DNA from: Pannonibacter sp. XCT-53
Lineage (GTDB): Bacteria; Pseudomonadota; Alphaproteobacteria; Rhizobiales; Stappiaceae
Length of the DNA stretch: 64,000 bases
Reading direction: 5' to 3'
Assembly (NCBI RefSeq): GCF_009915765.1
Contig: NZ_JAABLQ010000004.1
Span: 203,847-267,846 of the forward strand
Part shown: positions 15,298-23,374 of the stretch, piece by piece
Numbering within the stretch: position 1 is the first letter of the stretch
How the letters are laid out: each line of letters begins with the position of its first letter
The notes under the pieces: model-generated
Told to the model about the DNA's origin: nothing
The model's input: the letters and a program-made list of their open reading frames with translations, nothing else
The model's database searches: none
Made by a program: the position numbers and the translations under genes

Positions 15298-17877
15298 TCA
15301 GAGGTTGCGCAGCACCGGCGCCGGCTTCTTGCCCAGCACCCGCCAGGTGCCGATCAGGCCGAAACCGACGGTCAGCACGAGGGCGCCCAGCACGGCGCCG
15401 ATCGCGGTGGCCGGCAGCAGCACGAAGCTGCCGCCCATCACGTTGGTGATCACGAACCAGGCTGCGGTTGCTCCGGCCATCAGCGCGAACAGCGCGGTCG
15501 CAAGGCCGAGCAGGGCATACTCCAGCGCATAGGCAAAGATCAGCCGGCCCCGCGTGGCGCCGAGCGTCTTCAGGATCACCGCGTCGTAGATCCGGCTGCG
15601 GTTGCCGGCCGCCAGGGCGCCCGCCAGCACGAGGACGCTGGCGATCAGGGTGATCGACGAGGCCGAGCGGATGGCGAGGGCCAGCTGCTCGACGATGGAA
15701 TTGACCTGGGTCAGCGCGTCCTTGACCCGGATCGAGGTCACCGTCGGAAACGAGGTGGACACGGTCTTCAGCAGCGACAGTTCCCGCTCCGCGCCGACAT
15801 CCGGATCCCAGGTGACGGTCATCAGGTGGGCATGCGGGGCACCGGCGAAGGTGTTGGGCGAGAACACCATCACGAAGTTGATCGCGAGGCTTTCCCATTC
15901 CACCGTGCGCGTGTTCGCCAGACGCGCCGTGATCTCGCGCCCCAGCACGTTGACGCTGACGGTGTCGCCGATCTTCAGTCCGAGGCCGGTGGCCAGCTCC
16001 TCGTCGAAGGAAACCAGCGGTTCGCCGCTGTAGCCCTCGCCCCACCAGCTGCCCTGCACCAGTTTCGAGTTGGCGGGCATCTTGCTGTCATAGGTGATAC
16101 CCCGGTCGCCCCGCAGCACCCAGGCGGCATCGGACGACACCTTCACCTGGTCGGAGGGGACCCCGTTCACCTTGGTCAGCCGGCCGCGCAGCATCGGCAC
16201 GCTCTGGATCGTCGCGTCGCCGGCCTCCTGCTTCAGCAGCACCTCGAAGGCATCGCGCTCGGCGCTCTGGATGTCGATAAAGAAGAAGCTCGGGGCCTTC
16301 TGCGCGATGGTGGACGTCAGTTCGCGCCGCAGGTTGCCGTCGATGAGCGCCAGCGCCACCAGCAGGGTCAGCCCGAGGCCGAGCGACAGCACCACCGAGG
16401 GGGTGAGGGCTCCCGGCCGATGGATGTTGGCAATGGCAAGTCTGAGCGCGGTGGAGCGCACCACCGGGGCGCGACGGGCGAGCGCCATGATCGCCCGGGC
16501 AACCCCGATCAGCAGCAGGAAGGAACCGGCGGCGGCGCCGACATAGATCAGCGCGATGCGCTTGTCCTGCGCGAGGAAGATCGCGATTGCGGCCAGGCTT
16601 GCGGCTGCAACGGCCGTGGCGACCAGATAGCGCTTGCGTGGCGCGCTGCGGCGCGCGTCCACCTGGTCACGGAAGAGGGCCGTGGGGGGAATGTCATGCG
16701 CCCGGCCGAGCGGCCAGAGGGCGAAGGCGAGGGCGGTGAGCAGCCCGTAGAGGAGGCCGAGCCCCAGCTCGAACGGATAGATCGACAGTGCCAGCTGGAT
16801 CGGCAGCACGCCGGCCAGCGCTGCACCGGCGACGAAGGGCAAGGCCGCTCCGATCACCAGACCGATGCCGATGCCGATGGCCGCAATCAGCATGACCTGG
16901 ATGAGATAGATCGAGAATACCAGGTTGCCGGTGGCGCCCAGGCACTTGAAGCTGGCAATCACTTCCCGCTTCGTCTCCAGGAACGAGCGCACCGCGTTGG
17001 CGACGCCGACGCCGCCCACGACCAGCGCCGTCAGGCCGACAAGGGACAGGAACTGCGAGAAGCGGCTGATGTTGCGCTGCAGGCCAGGGGCCGAGTTGGC
17101 GCGCGACTGCACCCGCCAGCCGGCATCCGGGAATTTCTCCCGCGCCTCGTCCATGCGGGCCCGCGTGTCTTCGTCCGACGTCCCCTCGGGCAGGCGGACG
17201 CGGTAGGACCAGTTGACAAGGCTGCCCGGCTGCACCAGCCCGGTGGCCGGCAGGGCGGTGTCGGACAGCATCAGCCGCGGGCCGAACTCGATGCCTTCCG
17301 ACAGCTTGTCCGGTTCGCTGGCGATGATGCCGGTGATGCGCACCGTGGCGCGGCCGAGGGCAACCGTGTCGCCCACCGCAAGGCCGAGGCGGCCCAGAAG
17401 CGAGGCGTCCGCGACCGCTCCGGCAATCCCGTCCGGACCGGTCGCCAGCTTGGCGGCCAGGTCGCCGCCCCCTTCGATGGCAAAGCTGCCGTAAAGCGGG
17501 TAGGCGCCGTCCACGGCCTTCAGCTCGACGAGGGCCTGGTCGCTGCCGTCCGGCTTGCGCGCCATGGCGCGCAGGGTGGCGACCCGCGAGGTCTCGCCGA
17601 GGCTGTCGATATGGGCGCGTTCGGCGGTGTCGGCTTCCCGGTGCACCAGACGGAACGACAGGTCACCGCCGAGGATGGTCTGGCCTTCGCTGGCGATGCC
17701 TTCCGTCATGGAGCGGGACACGGACGTGACGCCGGAGATGGCGGCCACGCCGAGCGCGATGCAGGCGATGAAGATGTAGAAGCCGCGCAGGCCGCCCCGC
17801 AGTTCGCGCAGGGCAAAGCGGAGGGCCAGGCGCCAGGTTGCCGCCTGTTCGGCCGACGGGGGGACGAAGGCGGTCAT
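15298..17877 (-). CDS. FtsX-like ABC transporter permease (YbbP-like)
   Basis: An 859-residue permease with about ten membrane segments: an N-terminal one (FYIFIACIALGVAAI), a large periplasmic domain, two FtsX blocks and a C-terminal group. The size and gene context match YbbP, partner of YbbA, in an exporter of unknown substrate found next to the TesA lysophospholipase. The start ATG overlaps the ATPase stop by 4 bases (ATGA). Confidence 0.9.
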   Translation of the reverse strand: MTAFVPPSAEQAATWRLALRFALRELRGGLRGFYIFIACIALGVAAISGVTSVSRSMTEGIASEGQTILGGDLSFRLVHREADTAERAHIDSLGETSRVATLRAMARKPDGSDQALVELKAVDGAYPLYGSFAIEGGGDLAAKLATGPDGIAGAVADASLLGRLGLAVGDTVALGRATVRITGIIASEPDKLSEGIEFGPRLMLSDTALPATGLVQPGSLVNWSYRVRLPEGTSDEDTRARMDEAREKFPDAGWRVQSRANSAPGLQRNISRFSQFLSLVGLTALVVGGVGVANAVRSFLETKREVIASFKCLGATGNLVFSIYLIQVMLIAAIGIGIGLVIGAALPFVAGAALAGVLPIQLALSIYPFELGLGLLYGLLTALAFALWPLGRAHDIPPTALFRDQVDARRSAPRKRYLVATAVAAASLAAIAIFLAQDKRIALIYVGAAAGSFLLLIGVARAIMALARRAPVVRSTALRLAIANIHRPGALTPSVVLSLGLGLTLLVALALIDGNLRRELTSTIAQKAPSFFFIDIQSAERDAFEVLLKQEAGDATIQSVPMLRGRLTKVNGVPSDQVKVSSDAAWVLRGDRGITYDSKMPANSKLVQGSWWGEGYSGEPLVSFDEELATGLGLKIGDTVSVNVLGREITARLANTRTVEWESLAINFVMVFSPNTFAGAPHAHLMTVTWDPDVGAERELSLLKTVSTSFPTVTSIRVKDALTQVNSIVEQLALAIRSASSITLIASVLVLAGALAAGNRSRIYDAVILKTLGATRGRLIFAYALEYALLGLATALFALMAGATAAWFVITNVMGGSFVLLPATAIGAVLGALVLTVGFGLIGTWRVLGKKPAPVLRNL

Positions 17878-18587
17878 GCCGGAAGCCTCGCCGGTTGCGG
17901 CGTGCCGGCGCGCTCGCTTTCGATCTCGCCGGAGCGCAGCCGCACCACCCGGTCGCAACGTTCGGCCAGGCCGGGATCATGCGTCACCAGCACCAGGGTG
18001 GCGTTGTGGCGGGCGCGGGCGGCAAACATCAGCTCGATGATCTGCTCGCCGGTGCTGCCGTCGAGGTTGCCGGTCGGCTCGTCGGCAATGAGGATTGCCG
18101 GTTCAACGACCAGCGCACGGGCCACCGCCACGCGCTGTTGCTCGCCCCCCGACATCTGGGCGGGGTAATGCGTGAGCCGGTGGCCAAGGCCCACGGCTTC
18201 GAGCTCGGCACGGGCCTTGGCGAAGGCGTCGCGGTCGCCCGCCAGCTCCAGCGGCACGGCCACGTTTTCCAGCGCGGTCATGTTCGGGACGAGATGGAAC
18301 GACTGGAAGATGATGCCGACGTTGCGCCCGCGGAAGCGGGCAAGCTGGTCCTCGGTCATCGGCGAGAGGTCGGAGCCTGCCACCTGCACCTGCCCCCGGT
18401 CGGCGCGCTCGAGGCCGGCCATCACCATCAGCAGGGTCGACTTGCCCGATCCCGACGGGCCCACCAGACCGACCGACGAGCCGGTGGCGATCTCCAGGTC
18501 GATGCCCTTGAGGATATGGACCTTGCCGGCGCCGTCGCCGAGGGTCAGGTGGACATCCTTGAGGGAGATGGCTGGTCCAGATGTCAT
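17874..18587 (-). CDS. ABC transporter ATP-binding protein (YbbA/LolD-like)
   Basis: A 237-residue ATPase with Walker A GPSGSGKSTLL, signature MSGGEQQRVAVARAL and Walker B ILIADEPTGNLD. The MacB/LolD-type sequence matches YbbA. It is translationally coupled to the large FtsX-like permease and divergent from the tesA-like esterase, as in E. coli. Export of a lipid or lipoprotein-related substrate is inferred from the family. Confidence 0.92.
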   Translation of the reverse strand: MTSGPAISLKDVHLTLGDGAGKVHILKGIDLEIATGSSVGLVGPSGSGKSTLLMVMAGLERADRGQVQVAGSDLSPMTEDQLARFRGRNVGIIFQSFHLVPNMTALENVAVPLELAGDRDAFAKARAELEAVGLGHRLTHYPAQMSGGEQQRVAVARALVVEPAILIADEPTGNLDGSTGEQIIELMFAARARHNATLVLVTHDPGLAERCDRVVRLRSGEIESERAGTPQPARLPA

Positions 18588-18744
18588 GGTCGTCCCTATA
18601 TAGACGGCAGCCGCGCCCGTGCGGGCCGATCGGTCTGCTCCTGTTCAGGCGGCTTTCGGGCGGGGTCAGGTGCGATGTCCGCTGGACCCGGCCGCGACGT
18701 TGCGCGAGAAAATGGGGCCAAACCACGGAGTGTTCCAGACCGTC

Positions 18745-19419
18745 ATGCGTTCGTTCTTGTATCTGATTGTGTCAATGGCAGCCCTGGCCCTGCCCGTCAC
18801 CGCATTCGCCCAGTCCCCGGCCGCGCCGTCGGCACCGGTGGCGAGCGGCGGCGAACCCGTCGAAATCGTTGTCCTTGGCGACAGTCTGTCGGCCGGATAC
18901 CAGCTTCCGGCGGCAGAGGCCTTTCCCGTGCAGCTCGAGCGCGCCCTGAAGGAAAAGGGGCATAACATTTCCGTGATCAACGCGGGCGTGTCCGGCGACA
19001 CGTCCAGCGGCGGCCTTGCACGGCTCGACTGGTCGGTGCCGCCGACGGCCGATGCGGTCATCCTCGAGCTTGGGGCAAACGATGCCTTGCGCGGCATTGA
19101 TCCGGCCGCCACCCGCGCCAATCTCGACGCGATCGTGGCGCGGCTGACGCAGCGCGGCGTCAAGGTTCTGGTGGCCGGCATGCTGGCACCGCGCAATCTC
19201 GGCGAGGACTATGCCCGCGCGTTCGATCCGATCTTCGCCGACATTGCCGCCGCCCATGGCGCGCTGCTCTATCCCTTCTTCCTTGAGGGCGTTGCGATGA
19301 AGCCGGAGCTGAACCTGCCCGACGGCATGCATCCGACCGGCGAGGGGGTTTCCGTCATCGTTCGCGGTGTGCTACCGCTGGCGGAAGAGCTGATCGGCCG
19401 AGTCCGCCAGGGGTCGTAG
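18745..19419 (+). CDS. SGNH arylesterase / TesA-like lysophospholipase
   Basis: A 224-residue secreted esterase. A signal peptide of about 22 residues ends near VTAFAQ. The SGNH blocks are visible: GDSLSAGYQ with the nucleophilic Ser, the block II Gly in NAGVSGDTS, GANDALRG with the block III Asn, and DGMHPT with the catalytic Asp and His. TesA/TAP homologues act as thioesterase, protease I and lysophospholipase L1 in the periplasm. The divergent ybbA-like operon supports the match. An upstream in-frame ATG at 18709 is less likely since it would disrupt the signal peptide. Confidence 0.9.
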   Translation: MRSFLYLIVSMAALALPVTAFAQSPAAPSAPVASGGEPVEIVVLGDSLSAGYQLPAAEAFPVQLERALKEKGHNISVINAGVSGDTSSGGLARLDWSVPPTADAVILELGANDALRGIDPAATRANLDAIVARLTQRGVKVLVAGMLAPRNLGEDYARAFDPIFADIAAAHGALLYPFFLEGVAMKPELNLPDGMHPTGEGVSVIVRGVLPLAEELIGRVRQGS

Positions 19420-19508
19420 GCTCTCCTCCCTTCGCGCCGGTTTCCCGCGTCCGGCCTGTTGCCCCAGCCTGTTGCCCCCGCCTCAGAGCTCAAGACCAGG
19501 ACCTATCG

Positions 19509-20561
19509 ATGGAACTTCGCCGTCTCGGCCGCACCGACCTTGCGGTCAGCCACATCTGCCTTGGAACCATGACGTTCGGGGAGCAGAACACCGAAGCCGA
19601 GGGCCATGCCCAGCTTGACCGAGCCTTTGCCGCCGGCGTCAATTTCCTCGACGCCGCCGAGCTTTACCCGATCCCGCCGCGCCCGGAAACGCAGGGGCGC
19701 ACCGAGCGGATCATCGGCACCTGGCTCAAGGCGCGGGGCTTGCGTGACAAGGTGGTCGTGGCAACCAAGGTCGTCGGCCGCTCGGACATGACCCATTTCC
19801 GCAAGGACGGCTCGCCGGGCCGTCTGACGGCCCGCCAGATCAACGAGGCGGTCGACCGCAGCCTTGCCAACCTGCAGACCGACTGCATCGACCTCTACCA
19901 GGTGCACTGGCCGGAGCGGAACGTCTCCGGCTTCGGCTCCAATCCCACCCGCTGGGCCGATCCGGAGATCCTGTCCGACGAGACGCCGATCGAGGAAACG
20001 CTCGAGGCACTCACGGCCCTCGTGAAGGCCGGCAAGGTGCGGCATGTCGGCCTGTCCAATGAAAGCCCCTGGGGCACGATGACCTATCTGAAGGCGGCGG
20101 AGCTGAAGGGCCTGTCGCGTGTCGTCTCGATCCAGAATGCGTATAATCTCGTCAACCGGACCTTCGAGGCCGGGCTGGCCGAAGTGGCCCTCCGCGAGAG
20201 TGTCGGTCTCCTTGCCTATTCCGCCCTGGGGCAGGGGTATCTCACCGGCAAGTATCGCAACGGTGCAATGCCGGCCGGCTCGCGCAAGGCGCTGTTCAAC
20301 AGGTTGCAGCGTTACGAGAAGCCGGGTGCCGAAGCGGCCATCAACGCCTATGTCGACCTGGCCCGCGAGGCCGGGCTCGATCCGTCGCAGATGGCGATTG
20401 CCTTTGCCCTGTCGCGCAGTTTCGTGACCAGCGTGATCATCGGCGCCACCAGCCTGGCGCAGCTGGACACCGCGCTGGGGGCGGCGGACCTGACCCTGCC
20501 GGCCGACGTGCTGGAGCGGATCGACGCGCTGCACCAGCTGCACGGCAATCCCTGCCCCTGA
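19509..20561 (+). CDS. NADP(H)-dependent aldo/keto reductase (Tas-like)
   Basis: A 350-residue TIM-barrel oxidoreductase. The N-terminus LRRLGRTDLAVSHICLGTMTFG and the catalytic-tetrad elements (Asp and Tyr in FLDAAELYP, Lys in VVATKVVG, His in YQVHWPER) are present. The PIPPRPETQG insertion after the catalytic Tyr is typical of E. coli Tas-like enzymes. Physiological substrate unknown. It is followed by a heptanucleotide repeat array. Confidence 0.9.
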   Translation: MELRRLGRTDLAVSHICLGTMTFGEQNTEAEGHAQLDRAFAAGVNFLDAAELYPIPPRPETQGRTERIIGTWLKARGLRDKVVVATKVVGRSDMTHFRKDGSPGRLTARQINEAVDRSLANLQTDCIDLYQVHWPERNVSGFGSNPTRWADPEILSDETPIEETLEALTALVKAGKVRHVGLSNESPWGTMTYLKAAELKGLSRVVSIQNAYNLVNRTFEAGLAEVALRESVGLLAYSALGQGYLTGKYRNGAMPAGSRKALFNRLQRYEKPGAEAAINAYVDLAREAGLDPSQMAIAFALSRSFVTSVIIGATSLAQLDTALGAADLTLPADVLERIDALHQLHGNPCP

Positions 20562-20564
20562 CAT

Positions 20565-20613
20565 CTGGCGTCTGGCCCCTGGCGCCTGACCCCTGGCGCC
20601 TGGCGCCTGCGGC
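20565..20613. repeat. Tandem array, 7 x 7 bp
   Basis: Seven consecutive 7-base units of the form CTGGCGC (variants CTGGCGT, CTGGCCC, CTGACCC, CTGCGGC) begin 4 bases after the aldo/keto reductase stop codon. Not coding. Confidence 0.8.
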
Positions 20614-20813
20614 TCCGGTCGCGATGCCCGCGATGGCAGCCGGCCTGTGGAACAAGACAGGCCGGTTGTCCGAATCACGCTTGGCCCGCGCGGCAGCTGC
20701 CGCGGTCGGGTCGGTCAGATCCTCTTGTTTTTCAGGGGTTTGAGATTTTTCTTGCGCAGTGCGGCAAACTGCCCCCTCAATGATCGTGTCAGCGACAGCG
20801 GAGGATCTGCCCG

Positions 20814-21350
20814 ATGCCGCGCTTGTTTACGGGTCTTGAAATACCCGCCCAGACAGGCATGTACCTGTCCATGCTCCGCGGTGGCCTCAAGGGCAGCCGC
20901 TGGATTGACCCCGAAAACTACCACATCACTCTCCGCTTCATCGGCGACATCGACGACCGCACGGCCGACGAGGTGGCAGACGCGCTGTCACGCGTGCGGC
21001 GCGAGCCGGTGGAGATCCGGCTGAGCGGTCTGGGCTCCTTCGGCAACGGCAAGCCGCATGCGGTCTGGGCGCGCGTCCAGCCGACGCCGCAGCTGGCCGA
21101 GCTCCAGGGCGAGCAGGAGCGCATCCTGCAGCGGCTGGGATTGCCGGCGGAGCGGCGCAAGTACACGCCGCATGTCACCATCGCGCGCTGCAAGACGGCG
21201 AGCAACGAGGAGGTGGCGCGCTGGCTGATGGAACGGGGCGACTTCCAGGCCCCGCCCTTCCTGGCCGGCCGCTTCGTGCTCTATTCATCCCGTGCCAGCA
21301 TCGGCGGCGGCCCGTATCTGGTCGAGGAAGCCTTCCCGCTCGCGGCCTGA
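20814..21350 (+). CDS. thpR: RNA 2',3'-cyclic phosphodiesterase
   Basis: A 178-residue 2H phosphoesterase of the ThpR/LigT type. Both catalytic H-x-T-x elements are intact: NYHITLRFIG (about 36-45) and YTPHVTIARC (about 118-127). It opens with RLFTGLEIP, as family members do. Members hydrolyse 2',3'-cyclic phosphate RNA ends to 2'-phosphates and can show 2'-5' ligase activity in vitro. The ATG at 20814 fits this N-terminus. No operon partner is apparent. Confidence 0.92.
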   Translation: MPRLFTGLEIPAQTGMYLSMLRGGLKGSRWIDPENYHITLRFIGDIDDRTADEVADALSRVRREPVEIRLSGLGSFGNGKPHAVWARVQPTPQLAELQGEQERILQRLGLPAERRKYTPHVTIARCKTASNEEVARWLMERGDFQAPPFLAGRFVLYSSRASIGGGPYLVEEAFPLAA

Positions 21351-21482
21351 CCGGCTATCAAGGGGGCGCAGCCGGTCCGGTTCGCCCGGGCCGATGCCGC
21401 CCTGATCCGGCAGGACGCCTTGCGGCCGCCCGGGATGCGGCAAGGCTGGGTCTGGCCGGTCGGCGTTAGGCCGGCAGAAGCT

Positions 21483-21543
21483 GGGCCGGCGAAATCCGGG
21501 CTGGCGAAAAACCGGGCTGGCGAAAACCGGGCTGGCGAAAACT
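21483..21543. repeat. Tandem array, about 4 x 15 bp
   Basis: Units close to GGGCTGGCGAAAACC run from 21483 to 21543; one copy has an extra A and the first is degenerate (GGGCCGGCGAAATCC). The array ends 22 bases before the start of the next membrane-protein gene. Confidence 0.8.
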
Positions 21544-21565
21544 GGACAGGCGAGGGCGTGACAGG

Positions 21566-22018
21566 ATGGTCAGCGGTGCAGGGCTCGTGCTTCAGGCGGT
21601 GCGGATCGTCCTCGGCTTCATTCTGGGGCTGACGGGCGCGGGCGTATTCCTTGCCTGGGGCTTTTTCCAGGGCCTGTCCGACACCTCGGAGCCGGGTCTT
21701 GCCGGAGCGGTGGTGGCCACGGGGCTTGTCTCGGCCGCGCTGATCGGGGCGCTGGCCTTCGTTCCCGCCGCCCTTGCCATCGTGCTGGCGGAAGCCTTCC
21801 GCTGGCGCAGCTTTCTCTATCATGTTGCCGTCGGGGGGCTGATCGCGCTGGCCCTGTGGGGGATCGGCGACATCGGGCCGATCCCGGATGATGCCGCCGG
21901 CGGTTCCAGCCTGCGGCCAGGCACGACGGTGGCGCTGGCTGCGGGCTTCGTCGCCGGCGCGATCTACTGGCTGGTGGCGGGCCGCTCCTCGGGCACCTGG
22001 CGCCGCGCCGAGGGCTGA
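21566..22018 (+). CDS. Hypothetical membrane protein with four predicted spans
   Basis: A 150-residue hydrophobic protein with four likely membrane segments (about 10-32, 45-72, 82-100 and 118-136) and short charged loops; the C-terminus is basic (GTWRRAEG). I recognise no family motif. It ends 19 bases before the convergent YkvA-family gene. The ATG at 21566 follows GTGACAGG, a modest ribosome-binding site. Confidence 0.7.
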   Translation: MVSGAGLVLQAVRIVLGFILGLTGAGVFLAWGFFQGLSDTSEPGLAGAVVATGLVSAALIGALAFVPAALAIVLAEAFRWRSFLYHVAVGGLIALALWGIGDIGPIPDDAAGGSSLRPGTTVALAAGFVAGAIYWLVAGRSSGTWRRAEG

Positions 22019-22037
22019 TCCGGCCCGCCGCAACGCC

Positions 22038-22427
22038 TTACAGCTGGTCCTTGTCCTGCAGGGCAGCGCGCGCTGCCTCCTTGTGCTCCGGCCGCATGTG
22101 GGTGCGGATCATGGCGAGCGCGGCCATCAGCACGGTCGCATCGTCACCGAAGCCGATGCCGATCAGGAAGTCGGGCATCATGTCGACCGGCAGCACGAAA
22201 TAGGCCAGCGCCGCCAGCGTCGTCGCCCGCACCTTGGTCGGCGTGGCCGGATCCATGGCGCAGTAATAGCCGGCGATCACGTCCTCGAGGAACGGAACCT
22301 GGCGGGCCGCCTTGCGGGCCGTGGCCAGCAGCCGCTGACGCAGGCTCCTGATCTTCTGCTCGTCGGAGCCAAGCTCCGGTCCAAGGATCTCGGGATCGAA
22401 GCCGAGGTCGTCTACACGTGCGCGCAT
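22038..22427 (-). CDS. YkvA/DUF1232 family protein
   Basis: A 129-residue protein with the DUF1232 core: DVIAGYYCAMDPATPTKVR, then ALAYFVLPVDMMPDFLIGIG and GFGDDATVL. The P-x-D-x2-PD element is diagnostic. Family function is unknown; members are probably membrane-associated. The ATG at 22427 gives MRARVDDLG; the longer reading would add a poorly supported extension. Confidence 0.88.
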   Translation of the reverse strand: MRARVDDLGFDPEILGPELGSDEQKIRSLRQRLLATARKAARQVPFLEDVIAGYYCAMDPATPTKVRATTLAALAYFVLPVDMMPDFLIGIGFGDDATVLMAALAMIRTHMRPEHKEAARAALQDKDQL

Positions 22428-22525
22428 CCGGTGTCTCCTGTCGGGCGCCGTCGGGCAGACCCGCTGCCGCACCCGCCCCCATCATGATGACCATATGGGA
22501 AGTTCTCGTGACGGCTGCAACAGCG

Positions 22526-23104
22526 TCAAGCCCGGGCGCCGAGGCGGCGTGCGGTCTCGAGCCATCGCTGGCGCCGTTCGGGCGTCGATCCGCGCACGGG
22601 AGCGAAGGTCTTGAAGCGCACCGGCCGGAAACCGCAGAAGCCCAGGATCTGGCTCTTCATGGCCCGGTAGCCGCCGGCCCGCAGCACCAGATAGAGCCAC
22701 CAGACCGGCGTGTCCGCCGTCACCAGCACCTCGGCGCTGCGGCCTTTCAGAAGCTTGGCCGGGAACGGGCTGCCGGCCTCGTACCGGAAGGCAAAGCCCG
22801 GCAGCAGCGTCCGGTCGAACAGGCCCTTGAGCCGTGCCGGCATCAGCCCCCACCACAGCGGATGTGCGATGACGAGATGGTCGCACCAGGCCACGGCCTC
22901 CTGAAACGCCAGCAGATCCGGTTCGAGCGGCTGCTGTCCGCCGTATCCGGCTGTGAAGTCGGGATTGAACTGCATGCGGGCGAGCGAGAAGGAACGGGTC
23001 TCGTGATCCTTGCTGCGGGCCCCCTCGGCATAGGCTTCTGCCAGGGCCTCGGTCAGGCTGGCCTCGGCCGGATGACCGCTGAGAACGAGGATACGTCTCG
23101 GCAT
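22526..23104 (-). CDS. NAD(P)H-dependent flavodoxin-fold oxidoreductase
   Basis: A 192-residue protein of the NQO1/KefF/MdaB type. The flavin-binding start RRILVLSGHPAEASLTEALA, the central DHLVIAHPLWWGLMPARLKGLFDR and a GYRAMKSQILGFCGF segment are diagnostic. It is expected to reduce quinones or similar acceptors with NAD(P)H. The ATG at 23104 has GGAGGCC-like Shine-Dalgarno sequence upstream on the minus strand. Confidence 0.88.
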   Translation of the reverse strand: MPRRILVLSGHPAEASLTEALAEAYAEGARSKDHETRSFSLARMQFNPDFTAGYGGQQPLEPDLLAFQEAVAWCDHLVIAHPLWWGLMPARLKGLFDRTLLPGFAFRYEAGSPFPAKLLKGRSAEVLVTADTPVWWLYLVLRAGGYRAMKSQILGFCGFRPVRFKTFAPVRGSTPERRQRWLETARRLGARA

Positions 23105-23374
23105 GGTTGGGCCTCCTTGCGTGGGGTGCTGCATCCCGTTGTGGGCCCGGAGCGGCTGGTCCGGGGTGTCTTGGCCCGTTCTACCACGGGAGTGTCCGCA
23201 TCAACCTCTGCCAGAGCCCCGTCGAGGCGGTGCAGGCATCCCGGATGCCCGGCCTGATCCGCCGGCCTCTCCGCGCTTGCTGCAAACGCGGCGGCCGCTG
23301 CCGGGAGGTCCGGGCAACGGCCGCAGGTGCGCCATGTCCGACATGGTGCGGGGAGGCGAGAGGTCCGGGGTCGG

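Noticed and set aside
15826..18168. Long plus-strand open frame opposite the ABC transporter genes
   Set aside because: Shadow of the permease and ATPase genes in the opposite direction.
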